Source: Baffinella frigidus (lineage: Eukaryota > Cryptophyceae > Cryptomonadales > Baffinellaceae). From it: DNA of 17,580 nucleotides. A program made the translations under genes and the position numbers. The stretch lies in NCBI GenBank assembly GCA_026770585.1, contig MU646311.1:1105101-1122680 (forward strand). Direction: 5' to 3'. Below, piece by piece: positions 6,546 through 13,517 of this stretch (positions within the stretch are counted from its first letter, which is position 1; each line of letters starts with the position of its first letter). Under the pieces are notes generated by a model. That model searched no databases and had not been told where the DNA came from. It saw only the letters and a list, made by a program, of their open reading frames with translations.

Positions 6546-7260
6546 GAAGTGATGGCAGCAGAATGATCATTCGTCCAACCCCTGATTTGTACCGGGGGGG
6601 CACCGGAAACCGACGCCCCCTGGTACAAATCTTCCAAACTTTTACGATCAAACTACTACCGCAGGAGAGTTTGAATTCTTCAACGGGACGTCTGAGTGGA
6701 CGCCGGTGGAAGTTTCTCCGAAGTTTTCCCCGTCGCCGATCTACCACCAGGTCACGTGACCCCCCATCCACGAACGAACGACGGTTGACGGTTGACTGAT
6801 CAAAAATGCTGGCCCGAAAATGCTGACGGGGCAACGCTGACGCGGAAGGCCGTAGCTTTGCCATTCCTCTTGCTTCTCGACTGCCGTTTAGGATCTCACA
6901 GCCCCTGAAGATCGCTGTCCGCCGAGACAAAAGACGAGCGTGGTACGCCTCAAAGCAGTAGGGACCCTCCGTTACAGAAAGTAACGGCGGAAAATGCTGA
7001 CGCGAACACGCGCCTTTTCGCGGGCGCAGGTTCTGAATGCGCTGTCGTTCGGGGGGCGGGCGAAAGCCGCTGGGGAGGCGTGGATGGCTCGCCATAACCT
7101 CGCTCTCGCCCACGGTATGTACCTCTCCCTGTGTAAAACTCGGCTCTCCATAAAACACATTTAGAGCCGAAAATCCAGTGCAAAAGGGCAACTAAAATTC
7201 TTGTATGGCGCGCCAGGTTTCAAGCAGGCTGAGCTAGGGTAGGTTCCATTGATATGTGAG
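6546..7260. other. GC-rich stretch with weak open frames, no recognised gene
   Basis: The segment 6584-6631 is a hairpin pairing GATTTGTACCGGGGGGGC with GCCCCCTGGTACAAATC. GAAAATGCTGACG occurs at about 6815 and 6990. The minus strand is open from 7191 to 6436 (251 codons). Its residues form no motif I recognise, and its C-terminal third lies in F175, which makes a real gene unlikely. If a gene exists it would have to be spliced and to end before 6550. Codon-level comparison with relatives would settle this. Confidence 0.35.
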
Positions 7261-7437
7261 GGTTTGGGGCGCGCACGAAAGCCGCTGGAGAAGCGCGGAT
7301 GGCAGCTCTTGTCTCTGAGGAACACGCAAGGCAGTCACGACCGACCGTCTGGCTTCGGCGTCCGTTCACGAGCCTGCCGGCGGGGCTGTTCCACGGTTTG
7401 GGGCGCGCACGAAAGCCGCTGGAGAAGCGCGGATGGC
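7056..7437 (+). repeat. Three copies of a CGAAAGCCGCTGGAG repeat
   Basis: GGTTTGGGGCGCGCACGAAA, then GCCGCTGGAGAAGCGCGGATGGC, is present at 7261-7303 and 7395-7437 without a difference that I can see. A diverged version lies at 7056-7088. The two close copies enclose the left arm of the 87-bp inverted repeat and so form a direct-repeat bracket of about 134 bp period. Confidence 0.75.
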
Positions 7438-7954
7438 GCGTAAATGGCTCCAATTTCCCCCTCAAAAGGCAACTCATCCCCCGAGATACCCCAAATTCGC
7501 GCAAAAGGCAACCTACAATTACTTGTAGGTGTCTTGTCCGGAAATATTGCAATAATCTCGCCCTCTCTCACGGTATTCTCCAACCCGATCCCTTGGTTTA
7601 GGGTTTACCCGACAATTTTTGTTCGGGTAGCTCCGAAATCCCTGAACCCTGACACCCGAACCCTCGCCCCCAACCCCACCTTGCAGCAGACACAAGCGGG
7701 CCCGCCCGTCGGGCAAGGCAGTGCACCTCCGGATCACGTCCGGAGCCTGCCGCTCACGATGCCCAAGAACAACGAAACGCGCCTTGTAAGTGTCAAGCCT
7801 TGCGCTTCAAAACGTCCAAGCGGGCGGGCCCGCTGTCCGGAGGTGCCCTGCCTTGAATCAGTGATTCAGCCCCGCCGGCAGGCTCGTGAACGGACGCCGA
7901 AGCCAGACGGTCGGTCGTGACTGCCTTGCGTGTTCCTCAGAGACAAGAGCTGCC
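7301..7954. repeat. 87-bp perfect inverted repeat, 480-bp spacer
   Basis: Bases 7301-7387 and 7868-7954 are exact reverse complements by direct reading. They begin GGCAGCTCTTGTCTCTGAGG and end CTGCCGGCGGGGCT. The inner flank of the right arm is a GAATCAGTGATTC palindrome (7855-7867). The outer flank is the larger palindrome at 7958-7987. The perfect match is much better than the 108-bp arms nearby, which suggests a recent duplication or ongoing gene conversion. The right arm of the 108-bp pair (7439-7545) lies in the spacer. Confidence 0.85.
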
Positions 7955-8132
7955 ATTGAATCAGTGATTGTGCACAATCACTGATTCGAGGCAGTGCACC
8001 TCCGGACATGGGACGCTAAAACGGGCCCGAAACCCGATCCCTTTAATTATCCGAAATTAATTACCCGAACCTTTTAAATAACCGCACCCCACCTTCCGGC
8101 AGATACAAGGCAGTGCACCTCCGGAGAGGAGA
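7546..8132. other. Interval holding repeats only
   Basis: It contains a small hairpin with TACCCGA (7606-7612) and TCGGGTA (7623-7629). It also holds C-rich CCCTGAACC/CCCGAACC text, a GCGGGCCCGCCCG and GCGGGCGGGCCCGC inverted pair (about 7697-7710 and 7820-7833), and the repeat features listed separately. The 158-codon plus frame (7444-7920) spans the 108-bp arm, the spacer and the 87-bp arm and is rejected as a gene. Confidence 0.5.
7958..7987. other. 30-bp perfect palindrome
   Basis: GAATCAGTGATTGTGCACAATCACTGATTC is a perfect palindrome centred on GTGCAC, longer than 20 bases in all but built from a 15-base half. The half-site GAATCAGTGATTC also occurs at 7855-7867. It sits between the right arm of the 87-bp inverted repeat and a GCAGTGCACCTCCGG repeat. 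It could be a binding site or the scar of an inverted duplication; nothing here decides. Confidence 0.85.
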
Positions 8133-8231
8133 CATTCATAGGCTAACGGCCTGAAAATGGGGTAGTTAGGCATACGGTATTGCCTAGGAACTCCTACCGT
8201 AGGCCGAGACTTTTTGGTCCTGGGATCCCTC
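8133..8231 (-). repeat. Dispersed repeat R1, copy 3, reversed
   Basis: Reverse complement of 1-97: CATAGGCTAACGGCCTG, AAAATGGGGTAGTTAGGCAT, ATTGCCTAGGAACTCC and TACCGTAGGCCGAG. The terminal GACTTTTTGGTCCTGGGATCC piece is in the plus orientation here, unlike the core, which shows it is a palindromic or swapped module. The copy interrupts the C-rich repeat text that continues at 8228. Confidence 0.7.
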
Positions 8232-8566
8232 GGATAATTATTCGAAGCCTTTCATTACCGGGAACGTTTAATTTCGGTTTGCACCCAACCCCCTGAATCC
8301 TGACGCCCGAATCCCCACTCCCAAAACCCATCGTGAGACAGGTACAAGCGGGCGGGAGAGGTTTATGGCGGTGCACCTCCGGAGAGGGGACATGGATAAC
8401 TGGCGCAACCGCCAGCATGTCATCCCCCAAACCCCCAACCTCAACGATAAACCCTGGCCCTGTGTGACCCCAAACCCTACAGCAGGCTTCGCAGATCGGT
8501 CCATCTACTTGCGTGGTACTAACTAAGAATCGCTCTGTACTGTACAAAGCCATGTTATCTCAGAAA

Positions 8567-8661
8567 AGAATATATTAAGAGGATTAAGAGGAAACATAAG
8601 GACCATAAGGACCATAAGGACTAACGTATAAGAATATATTAAGAGGATTAAGAGGAAACAT
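8567..8661 (+). repeat. 31-bp direct repeat around an AAGGACCAT triplet array
   Basis: AGAATATATTAAGAGGATTA followed by AGAGGAAACAT is present at 8567-8597 and 8631-8661, with no difference seen. Between the copies are three near-copies of AAGGACCAT and the string CTAACGTATA. The pair interrupts the similarity to the 9023 segment right after the GTACAAAG-CATGTTATCT part. It therefore looks like an insertion flanked by a duplication. Confidence 0.75.
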
Positions 8662-8811
8662 TTAACCGATATTTTGACCGATGTTTGGTCGAGATCTGGG
8701 TGAGGTTCATGGCAGTGCACCTCCGGAGAGGGAACATGGATAACTAGCGCAACCGCCAGCATGTCAGCCACCCGAACCCCTAAAACCTAAAACCCTCTCT
8801 GTAGTGGATCC

Positions 8812-8890
8812 CTAGCCCCAAGATGCACTACCCCAAGATGCACTACGTAGCCTCAAGATGCACTACCCCAAGACACACTGCGTAGCCCCG
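8812..8890 (+). repeat. CCCAAGATGCACTAC short tandem repeat
   Basis: Four units of roughly 15 bp, CCCCAAGATGCACTAC or close variants, are present. Two carry GTAGCC spacers, so a higher-order unit of about 36 bp occurs twice. No gene overlaps it. Confidence 0.7.
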
Positions 8891-9193
8891 AAATAGAAAC
8901 TTCAGCATATCAGCCCCAACTTCATCATGTCAGCCTCGACCCGAAAACTCTCTCCACTTGATCCCGGACCCGACATTCTAAACCTCCCTAAACCGCCAGC
9001 AGGTAAGACCCCACCCACTCAGTGGGCTTTGCAGATCGGTCCATTTATTTGCGTGGTACTAAGTAATAATTGCTCGGTACAGTACAAAGACATCTTATTA
9101 ACCAATATTTCGATCGGATTTTCAGTCGAAATCTCCTTCGAAGACCAATATGTGGACTCTCTGCAGCTGATCTCTTGCCCGAGATTCTAAGCC

Positions 9194-9295
9194 TAAACCC
9201 CAAACCCCAAACCCCAAACCCCAAACCCCAAACCCCAAACCCCAAACCCCAAACCCCAAACCCCAAACCCCAAACCCCACACCCTAAACCAGGCG
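9194..9295 (+). repeat. Telomere-like AAACCCC array
   Basis: About twelve consecutive CCCCAAA heptamers occupy 9194-9278, then CCCCACACCCTAAACC. The heptamer is a one-base variant of CCCTAAA. The C-rich strand is plus; the minus strand, (GGGGTTT)n, would have strong G-quadruplex potential. The open frames through it, on both strands, consist of a heptapeptide-type repeat (such as PKPQTPN) and are translation artefacts. Confidence 0.9.
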
Positions 9296-9444
9296 TGGCC
9301 CGAAAAAGAAGCAGTCGCGTCCCAAACCGTTGCAAACATGCAACGCCTCGGGATTTCCCGAGTGTTCCTAGCGACGGACACGACTCAGGAGGAAAAAAAA
9401 TGGCTCAAAGGGGCGATTCCGGGGCTGTTGACTTTTGAGGTGTC
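9296..9444. other. Short hairpins, no gene
   Basis: CGTTGC pairs with GCAACG at 9329-9346, and CTCGGGA pairs with TCCCGAG at 9348-9363, immediately adjacent. The plus open frame ending at 9438 starts in the telomere-like array and has no independent support. A GTTGACTTTTGAGG box (9427-9440) begins the inverted-repeat cluster that follows. Confidence 0.45.
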
Positions 9445-10009
9445 GGAGGGCGAGCCGCTGCATGAGGCTGAGATCGCGATTGTGGATCAGGTTACCTGAC
9501 ACTCCCCCTCACGACGGTTGACTAATCTAATCAATTTTTCTATTTCCCCATTTTTCGGTAGCCAACTTGGAGCCGTTTATATCCACCTTTGAGAAATCTA
9601 GACTAGAATTTTCAACTTCTCTGCACAGCGCTCTACCAGATCAAGCTCTGATTTCATCCCGGTGAGAATCGTATTTGACTACTCGCGTCCATGGAAAATT
9701 GGAGCCATTTCTCCCAGAAATTACGCCAACGGCTCCAATTCCCAACAGGCGGAGTATTTAAATTAAACAATCGCTCCGATTAGATTAGTCAACCGTCGTA
9801 AGGGGGGGTGTCGGGTAACCTGATCCACAATCGCGATCTCAGCAATTGGAGCCGTTAGCGTAATTTCTGGGGGAAATGTTTAATTTAAGTACTCCGCCTA
9901 TTGGGAATTGGAGCCGTTTCTAGTCTAGATTTCTCAAAGGTGGATATAAACGGCTCCAATTTTTCCATTTCCCATTTGCCGGTAGCCAACTTGGAGTGGC
10001 TCGCCCTCC
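9445..10009. repeat. Cluster of interleaved inverted repeats
   Basis: Four inverted pairs are present. D: 9445-9456 with 9998-10009. A: 9467-9532 with 9778-9843 (66 bp, about three differences). B: 9569-9607 with 9919-9957 (39 bp, no difference seen). C: about 9698-9771 with 9845-9915, whose right copy has its two halves in swapped order. The order D A B C A' C' B' D' is interleaved, so a simple foldback cannot produce it. CTTCTCTGCACAGCGCTCTA at 9615-9636 is an F175 end. No gene is present. Confidence 0.8.
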
Positions 10010-10099
10010 GAAACCGTTCACTTTCCAGGATCATCAACTTTTGGGGTCGTGAAAAAAACGAGGAAAGTGGTGTATGGTGGTAAACCACTGGATGAATGA

Positions 10100-10560
10100 C
10101 GCTTCCTCAGGTTACGGCGAGGCACTCTTCTTTTTCCCCTGGCACCTTCTGGAGCACTAATGAATAAAAAGTTCACATCTTATGAGGAGGAATTTGCACA
10201 TCTGTTGAATAATCAATTGTAAAGGAGAACCTAAGTATCATTGACATGTAAATAACCTCCCTCAGGTTATTGCGGGGAACTCCGCGTTTTTCCTGGGCGG
10301 TTTTGAGTGTGTCTTGGGGACGTGCCGGTAGAAACTTTTTGTACCGCCCGCTCAGAGGCCGGTACTAATTTCGGACGCGACCCTCAGATTATTGCGGGGC
10401 ACTCTTCTTTTTTCCTGGGCAACTTCTGGGGCACGTTCAAGAGCGTTGAACAGAACATTCCTCCTTAAGTCAACTGCCTGATCCTCGGCAGTAAGTTGCC
10501 GGGGCGCCAGGCATTTGACTTAAGGTTCTGGATGGCAGGGCAGTTGACTTGAGGTGAAAT
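10100..10560 (+). repeat. Degraded CCTCAGGTTATTGCGGGGC module copies
   Basis: Modules of the type CCTCAGGTTATTGCGGGGC, a run of T, CCTGGGCAACTTCTGG and AGCAC lie at about 10106, 10257 and 10382. Further, better copies lie at 10572 and 10729. In the first copy the following text (GCACTAATGAATAAAAAGTTCACATCTTATGAGG) is kept with substitutions; the open frame seen in the younger copy is broken here. Two GTTGAC/GTCAAC boxes (10464-10476 and 10538-10548) enclose a segment whose 34 bp at 10481-10514 is reversed at 11021-11054. Confidence 0.7.
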
Positions 10561-10564
10561 GTCG

Positions 10565-10940
10565 TCGCTCCCTCAGGTTATTGCGGGGCACTCGGCGTTT
10601 TTCCTGGGCAACTTCTGGAGCACTAACGAATAAAAAATTCATATCTTATGAGCAGGAATTCGAACATCTGCCAAACAATCAATTCTTAGGGAGAACCAAA
10701 GTACCATTAACATCTAAAACATCTTCTTCAGGTTATTGCGGGGCACTCGACGTTTTTTCTGGGCAACTTCTGGAGCACGTTTTCGTGGGCCATCATCGAA
10801 GAACGATACAAGCACGGAGCTCAGGTCTCGGCGGGTCCCCATCCAGGATCACTTCGTGGCCCTCTAGCTCTGTCTCAGTCCGGTTGGCGGACTATTCTTA
10901 AGTTGACATGCTGGTTGCGTGGTGCAAATTCGTCAACTTT
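10565..10940 (+). repeat. Long dispersed repeat, inverted partner of 2861-3235
   Basis: It matches the reverse complement of 2861-3235 almost collinearly. It starts with a CCTCAGGTTATTGCGGGGC module, carries a second module at 10729, then GGCCATCATCGAAGAACGAT, CTCTAGCTCTGTCTCAGTCC and GGCGGACTATTCTTAAG. The 115-codon open frame (10554-10901) differs from its partner by only two residues in the shared part, but the internal modules are read in two frames. High similarity over about 370 bp indicates fairly recent copying. Confidence 0.8.
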
Positions 10941-11192
10941 GGAGCGGGAAAGAGCCTGGGTTCTCCAAACGTTCTCCTGGGCGATCATCGAAGAACGAAA
11001 CAAGCACGGCGCATGTATGTATGCCTGGCGCCCCCGCAACTTACTGCCGAGGATTTGTAAGATGCTAGACCAGGTCTAGCATCTTACGAATTTCTAGCTC
11101 TGCCTGAGTCGGGTTGACTGATGTCGTTTTCCTCGAAAGGTCGACGGATCCGTACCACAAACTTGGGGACGCAACTTCGGTCTTTTTATTTT
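10940..11192. repeat. Gene-free interval with repeat pieces and a palindrome
   Basis: ATCATCGAAGAACGAAACAAGCACGG at 10983 repeats the segment at 10791. 11021-11054 is the reverse complement of 10481-10514. A 15-bp-arm palindrome GTAAGATGCTAGACC with its complement and one central base occupies 11057-11087. CTAGCTCTGCCTGAGTCGGGTTG at 11092 is a copy of the CTAGCTCTG fragment. Nothing in this interval supports a gene. Confidence 0.6.
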
Positions 11193-11340
11193 TATCTCAG
11201 AAAACGAGTTCTAAAACTCGTTTTCTTAAGTCAATTCCTCTACAAATTTGTCAACTTATGCGGAGAGTAAAGAATAAGTTGACGAATTTGTAGGGGAATT
11301 GACTTAAGAAAACGAGTTTTAGAACTCGTTTTCTGAGATA
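11193..11340. mobile_element. Long foldback with 66-bp arms
   Basis: Bases 11193-11258 and 11275-11340 are inverted copies with two mismatches, both of which would be U-G pairs if transcribed from plus; the loop is 16 nt. Each arm carries its own inner hairpin (AAAACGAGTT and AACTCGTTTT) at the outer end, and a GTCAACTTA/TAAGTTGAC pair at the inner end. The TATCTCAG...CTGAGATA ends place TA at both termini. A target duplication is not visible. It codes for nothing. Confidence 0.85.
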
Positions 11341-11824
11341 AATTTGGAGGAGACTAGATCAACTCAGGCAACGCCAGACTTTGTAGTATCTTTTTAGCAT
11401 CTCGTGAAGGTAACCAAATCACTGTTGAGATACATATCCACGACGCTCCACTCTTCCACACGACGCCAGCGCTCGTGGGGACGCTTATTGTGACCCTGTT
11501 CCTTGGTGGACCCCAATATGGGTAGTGGCAGTCTCTTGGGCAGGAAAACTCTGGTGCAGTTCCCAAAGGTTTTCCTAACCTCGCCTCAATTCTGTGCCGT
11601 GCATTTCTCTTTCGAATGAAGTCAATAAATGTCAATAAGTGGCCCGAAGCATGGTACACAGGTCCAAATAAGCCGTCCATCTATCATATATAGGCCACAC
11701 CCACAAGAATTTGCTGAGCCACTTCCTACCGTAGGGCGACCCGTAGGTCATACAATTTGCACGGTCCATTTGCATGTGGGTGATGTGTTAAGAGGATGTG
11801 AGCCTACCGCCGAGGATAAGTTCG
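11341..11824 (-). repeat. Interval containing the partner of the 16932-17095 repeat
   Basis: The segment 11479-11641 is the reverse complement of 16932-17095, with about five substitutions by eye. Both copies carry an open frame (DFIRKRNARH, EFSCPRDCHYPY). Of four substitutions inside that frame, three change a residue, which does not suggest protein constraint. Outside the shared part the frames diverge completely. 11350-11478 and 11642-11824 show no recognisable gene. Confidence 0.65.
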
Positions 11825-11929
11825 TATCCCTCAAGTGGCCAGGCGGTCAAATTTGACCGGCAAGAGGTCCTAGGCAGGTCCTAGGGCCCTACGGTAGGGC
11901 GTATGATCCTACTGGCCACTTAAGGGATA
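11825..11929 (+). mobile_element. M105 foldback element, copy 2
   Basis: Complete 105-bp copy with TATCCCTCAAGTGGCC and GGCCACTTAAGGGATA ends, a GGTCAAATTTGACC palindrome near the left end, GAGGTCCTAGGCAGGTCCTA and GGGCCCTACGGTAGGGC. Flanks are TTCG and CATT, with no matching duplication apart from the TA at the ends. The left terminal repeat differs from the right by one base. Confidence 0.85.
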
Positions 11930-11952
11930 CATTTCTTCGACGTTCCACTCTA

Positions 11953-12092
11953 CCATCTAGCTCTGTCTCAGTCTATTTTGGCTCGCCAATTTGGTGAGTC
12001 CGGGCTCTTCCCCGTTCCAAAGTCAACGATGTGTACCGCCGACCCAGCATGTCAACTTAAGAATAGTCGGTCAACACGAGTGAGGCGGAACT
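11953..12092 (+). repeat. Repeat fragments with CTCAGTC and GTCAAC boxes
   Basis: TAGCTCTGTCTCAGTCTATT and TTGGCTCGCCAA at 11957-11988 match 3346-3385. 12003-12065, CCGTTCCAAAGTCAACGATG to CATGTCAACTTAAGAATAGTC, matches 2868-2925 and, reversed, 10889-10955. The three copies keep DNA similarity but not a reading frame. 12093-12180 is unique and begins GGGTTGAGTCGGGGCCGGGA with an inverted GGGACTCAACCC near 12154. Confidence 0.65.
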
Positions 12093-12187
12093 AGATCGTT
12101 TGGGTTGAGTCGGGGCCGGGATTCGGGGCCGGGACTACAGCAAAGGGTTGGGTCGGGACTCAACCCTATGAAGTCCGTGTGCTGTGC

Positions 12188-12645
12188 TCATGTAAACTTT
12201 TCCATGGCTATCCTTCTGGTTCCCTCCTGTGCCTGAAAACACCTAGATTCAACTCGCAATGGATCCAACGTCTCTTTGACGTTTTTGTTTGCGTCGGAGA
12301 CGGAATTAAACCCTACGAAGGGTGTATGATGTGGGACTTTCAATGGATCCAACGCCACCTTGACGTTTGAGCCATTGTCCAGCAGCAGCTGCACCACTGC
12401 GGTTCCGACTGCACCAGCGACCGATTCCACTCGTGATGGAATAAGGTCTAAGAATTCACCTAGAAAGCTTGCGACCCCGGAGGGAAATAGTCAACTAGCT
12501 TCAAATTGCCCAAACTCCAAAGCCCCCGAAAACTCGGGGTGACACCGTCCCGTTTCTGGGTGTTGACGTTGGAGCCATTGTGCAGGAGGAGTCCAACGCC
12601 TTCCAGCAGGCGCCCTTCTCCCCCGCCGTCCTCGCACGGGTCCTC
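12188..12645 (-). pseudogene. Decayed ankyrin-repeat gene fragment
   Basis: On the minus strand the segment near 12610-12485 reads GVGLLLHNGSNVN, QKRDGVTP and then GNLKLVDYF, which fits an ankyrin repeat: second helix, beta-hairpin with the DGxTP turn, then helices of the next repeat. A second ankyrin piece, VVQLLLDNGSNVKV, lies near 12410-12365, in a different frame and after stop codons. A shorter partial copy (NVKETLDPLRV) follows near 12290-12250, with GTTGGATCCATTG shared between the two. Ankyrin repeats mediate protein contacts, but the host protein cannot be named. The frames are broken and no start is visible. Introns may explain one of the breaks, so a live multi-exon gene is not excluded. 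Confidence 0.65.
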
Positions 12646-12915
12646 AACCCGAAACCCTAAACCCGAAACCCCAAACCCCAAACCCCAAACCCCAAATACC
12701 AAACACCAAACACCAAACACCAAACACCAAACACCAAACACCAAACACCAAACACCAAACCCTTAACACCAAACACCAAACACCAAACACCAAACACCAA
12801 ACACCAAACCCCAAACCCCAAACCCCAAACCCCAAACCATAATCCCTGAAACCTGAACCCTAAACCCGAAACCCGAAACCCGAAACCCTAAATCCTAAAC
12901 CCTGAACTCTAAACC
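12646..12915 (+). repeat. Telomere-like AAACACC/AAACCCC array
   Basis: AAACCCC units (about 12668-12693), then a longer run of AAACACC units (about 12700-12805), more AAACCCC units (12806-12838), and then mixed AAACCCG, AAACCCT and TGAACCCT units to 12915. The AAACACC variant is homogeneous in the centre, as expected if a mutated unit was amplified locally. The C-rich strand is plus, as in the other two arrays. It abuts the ankyrin fragment on its 5' side in the minus direction. Confidence 0.9.
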
Positions 12916-12991
12916 AGGTTGGTCCCGTCCGGAACTTGCGCTGAGGGGCGTATTCAACGGTTAGGTCCTAGTCTTACAAGGCCTTCACACA

Positions 12992-13109
12992 CAGGGGTAC
13001 CTCGCTCATAAGAAACCGCTCCCCCCCCTAGGACCACCATAGGGCCCTAGGCATGGCCTTACTGTAAGGTCCTAGGGGGGGGCGGTTTCTTATGAGCGAG
13101 GTACCCCTG
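12992..13109. mobile_element. F118 foldback element, copy 1
   Basis: Ends CAGGGGTACCTCGCTCATAAG and the complement ending in CCCCTG. The arms go inward through GAAACCGC, a C-run and CTAGGACC, and a GGGCCCTAGGC core. A 21-bp sequence starting TAGTCTTACAAGG flanks it on both sides (12969-12989 and 13110-13130), with two extra bases (CA) at the left junction. The single uninterrupted copy at 13385-13405 supports that this is a target-site duplication. Confidence 0.85.
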
Positions 13110-13412
13110 TAGTCTTACAAGGCCTTCACATAAGGGAATACACGGTGGCCATGTTGGTTTTGATCCGTAATAAATTAAACGTTTGCTTTTGATGGCTCCA
13201 AGGGACTTCGCGACGCTAGGTAAGGAACTTGCGCTGAGGGGTGTATTCAACGAGCCTCTGCACTGGAGAGCGAAACGCGATCCGAAAGCAAAAATGCTTT
13301 CTCTGCAGATCCCTTCTACGGAACGGCGTGTCGTTGGCATATGTTGGGAGAAATTAAAACCTAAAGGACCTAAAGGTTAGGTCCTAGTCTTACAAGGCCT
13401 TCACATAAGGGA

Positions 13413-13517
13413 TATCCCTCAAGTGGCCAGCCGGTCAAAATTGACCCGCAAGAGGTCCTAGGCAGGTCCCAGGGCCCTACGGTAGGGCGTAGGAGCCTAC
13501 TGGCCACTTAAGGGATA
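13413..13517 (+). mobile_element. M105 foldback element, copy 3
   Basis: Complete 105-bp copy, same orientation as 11825. The uninterrupted host sequence at 13130-13140 reads CATAAGGGAATAC. Around the element the flanks are CATAAGGGA and AGGGAATAC, so AGGGA is present on both sides. This could be a 5-bp target duplication or a coincidence with the GGGATA end of the element. The other copies do not show a shared 5-mer. Confidence 0.85.

Larger units (their letters stand above)
6214..7545. mobile_element. Candidate 1.3-kb element bounded by 108-bp inverted repeats
   Basis: The segment 6214-6321 is the reverse complement of 7439-7545, with roughly seven differences by eye. The arms run from ATTTCCGGACAAGACACC through CTACAAGTAATTGTAGG to AATTGGAGCCATTTACG. 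Inside lie F175 copy 2 and a GC-rich stretch. No transposase motif is visible in the 251-codon minus frame (6436-7191), which also reads through F175. The pair may bound one element, or be two copies of a short foldback. Flanking target duplication is not evident. Confidence 0.55.
7690..8765 (+). repeat. Dispersed GTGCACCTCCGG repeat family
   Basis: GGCAGTGCACCTCCGGA is found at about 7718, 7991, 8110, 8368 and 8712, and its complement TCCGGAGGTGC at 7836. The copies at 8368 and 8712 extend over GAGAGGGGACATGGATAACT, GCGCAACCGCCAGCATGTCA. An AGACA-AAGCGGGCGGG segment precedes three copies (7691, 8338 and, without the GCGGG part, 8100). Spacing is irregular, so this is a dispersed or broken tandem family. 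No coding frame is shared between copies. Confidence 0.75.
8480..9110 (+). repeat. Two copies of a GCAGATCGGTCCAT-containing segment
   Basis: Two segments beginning near 8480 and 9020 share GCAGATCGGTCCAT, TTGCGTGGTACTAA, a CGCTC/TGCTCGGTAC string and GTACAAAG-CAT, offset 540 bp. A fragment also lies at 5502-5530. AATATTT and TTGGTCGA/CAGTCGAAATCT follow each copy, at 8665-8697 and 9101-9133. The two copies could be tandem units of about 540 bp that have since diverged. The short open frames they carry differ and lack recognisable motifs. Confidence 0.65.

Noticed and set aside
6436-7191. 251-codon minus frame, the longest in the window
   Set aside because: It reads through the F175 foldback and a G-run hairpin, shows no recognisable motif, and is contradicted by overlapping frames on other strands. 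It was kept only as a note under the GC-rich interval.
7444-7920. 158-codon plus frame
   Set aside because: It joins a 108-bp arm, C-rich repeat text, a GTGCACCTCCGG copy and an 87-bp arm, all of which are repeats present elsewhere in other contexts.
9193-9438. Pro/Lys/Asn-rich and Gly/Phe/Trp-rich frames through the AAACCCC array, and similar frames at 12506-12835
   Set aside because: A 7-bp repeat is open in several frames on both strands. The predicted proteins are only heptapeptide repeats.
1-12000. One large inverted duplication joining the left and middle of the window
   Set aside because: R1 (1 with 8133) and the 375-bp repeat (2861 with 10565) are inverted pairs, but their centres of symmetry differ by several kilobases, and other families are not mirrored. 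Independent copying fits better.
12365-12600. ATGGCTCCAA strings in the ankyrin fragment as copies of the AATTGGAGCC element core
   Set aside because: They encode Asn-Gly-Ser-Asn in ankyrin units and lack the surrounding AATT and TTT bases and the inverted partner. Chance overlap is likely.
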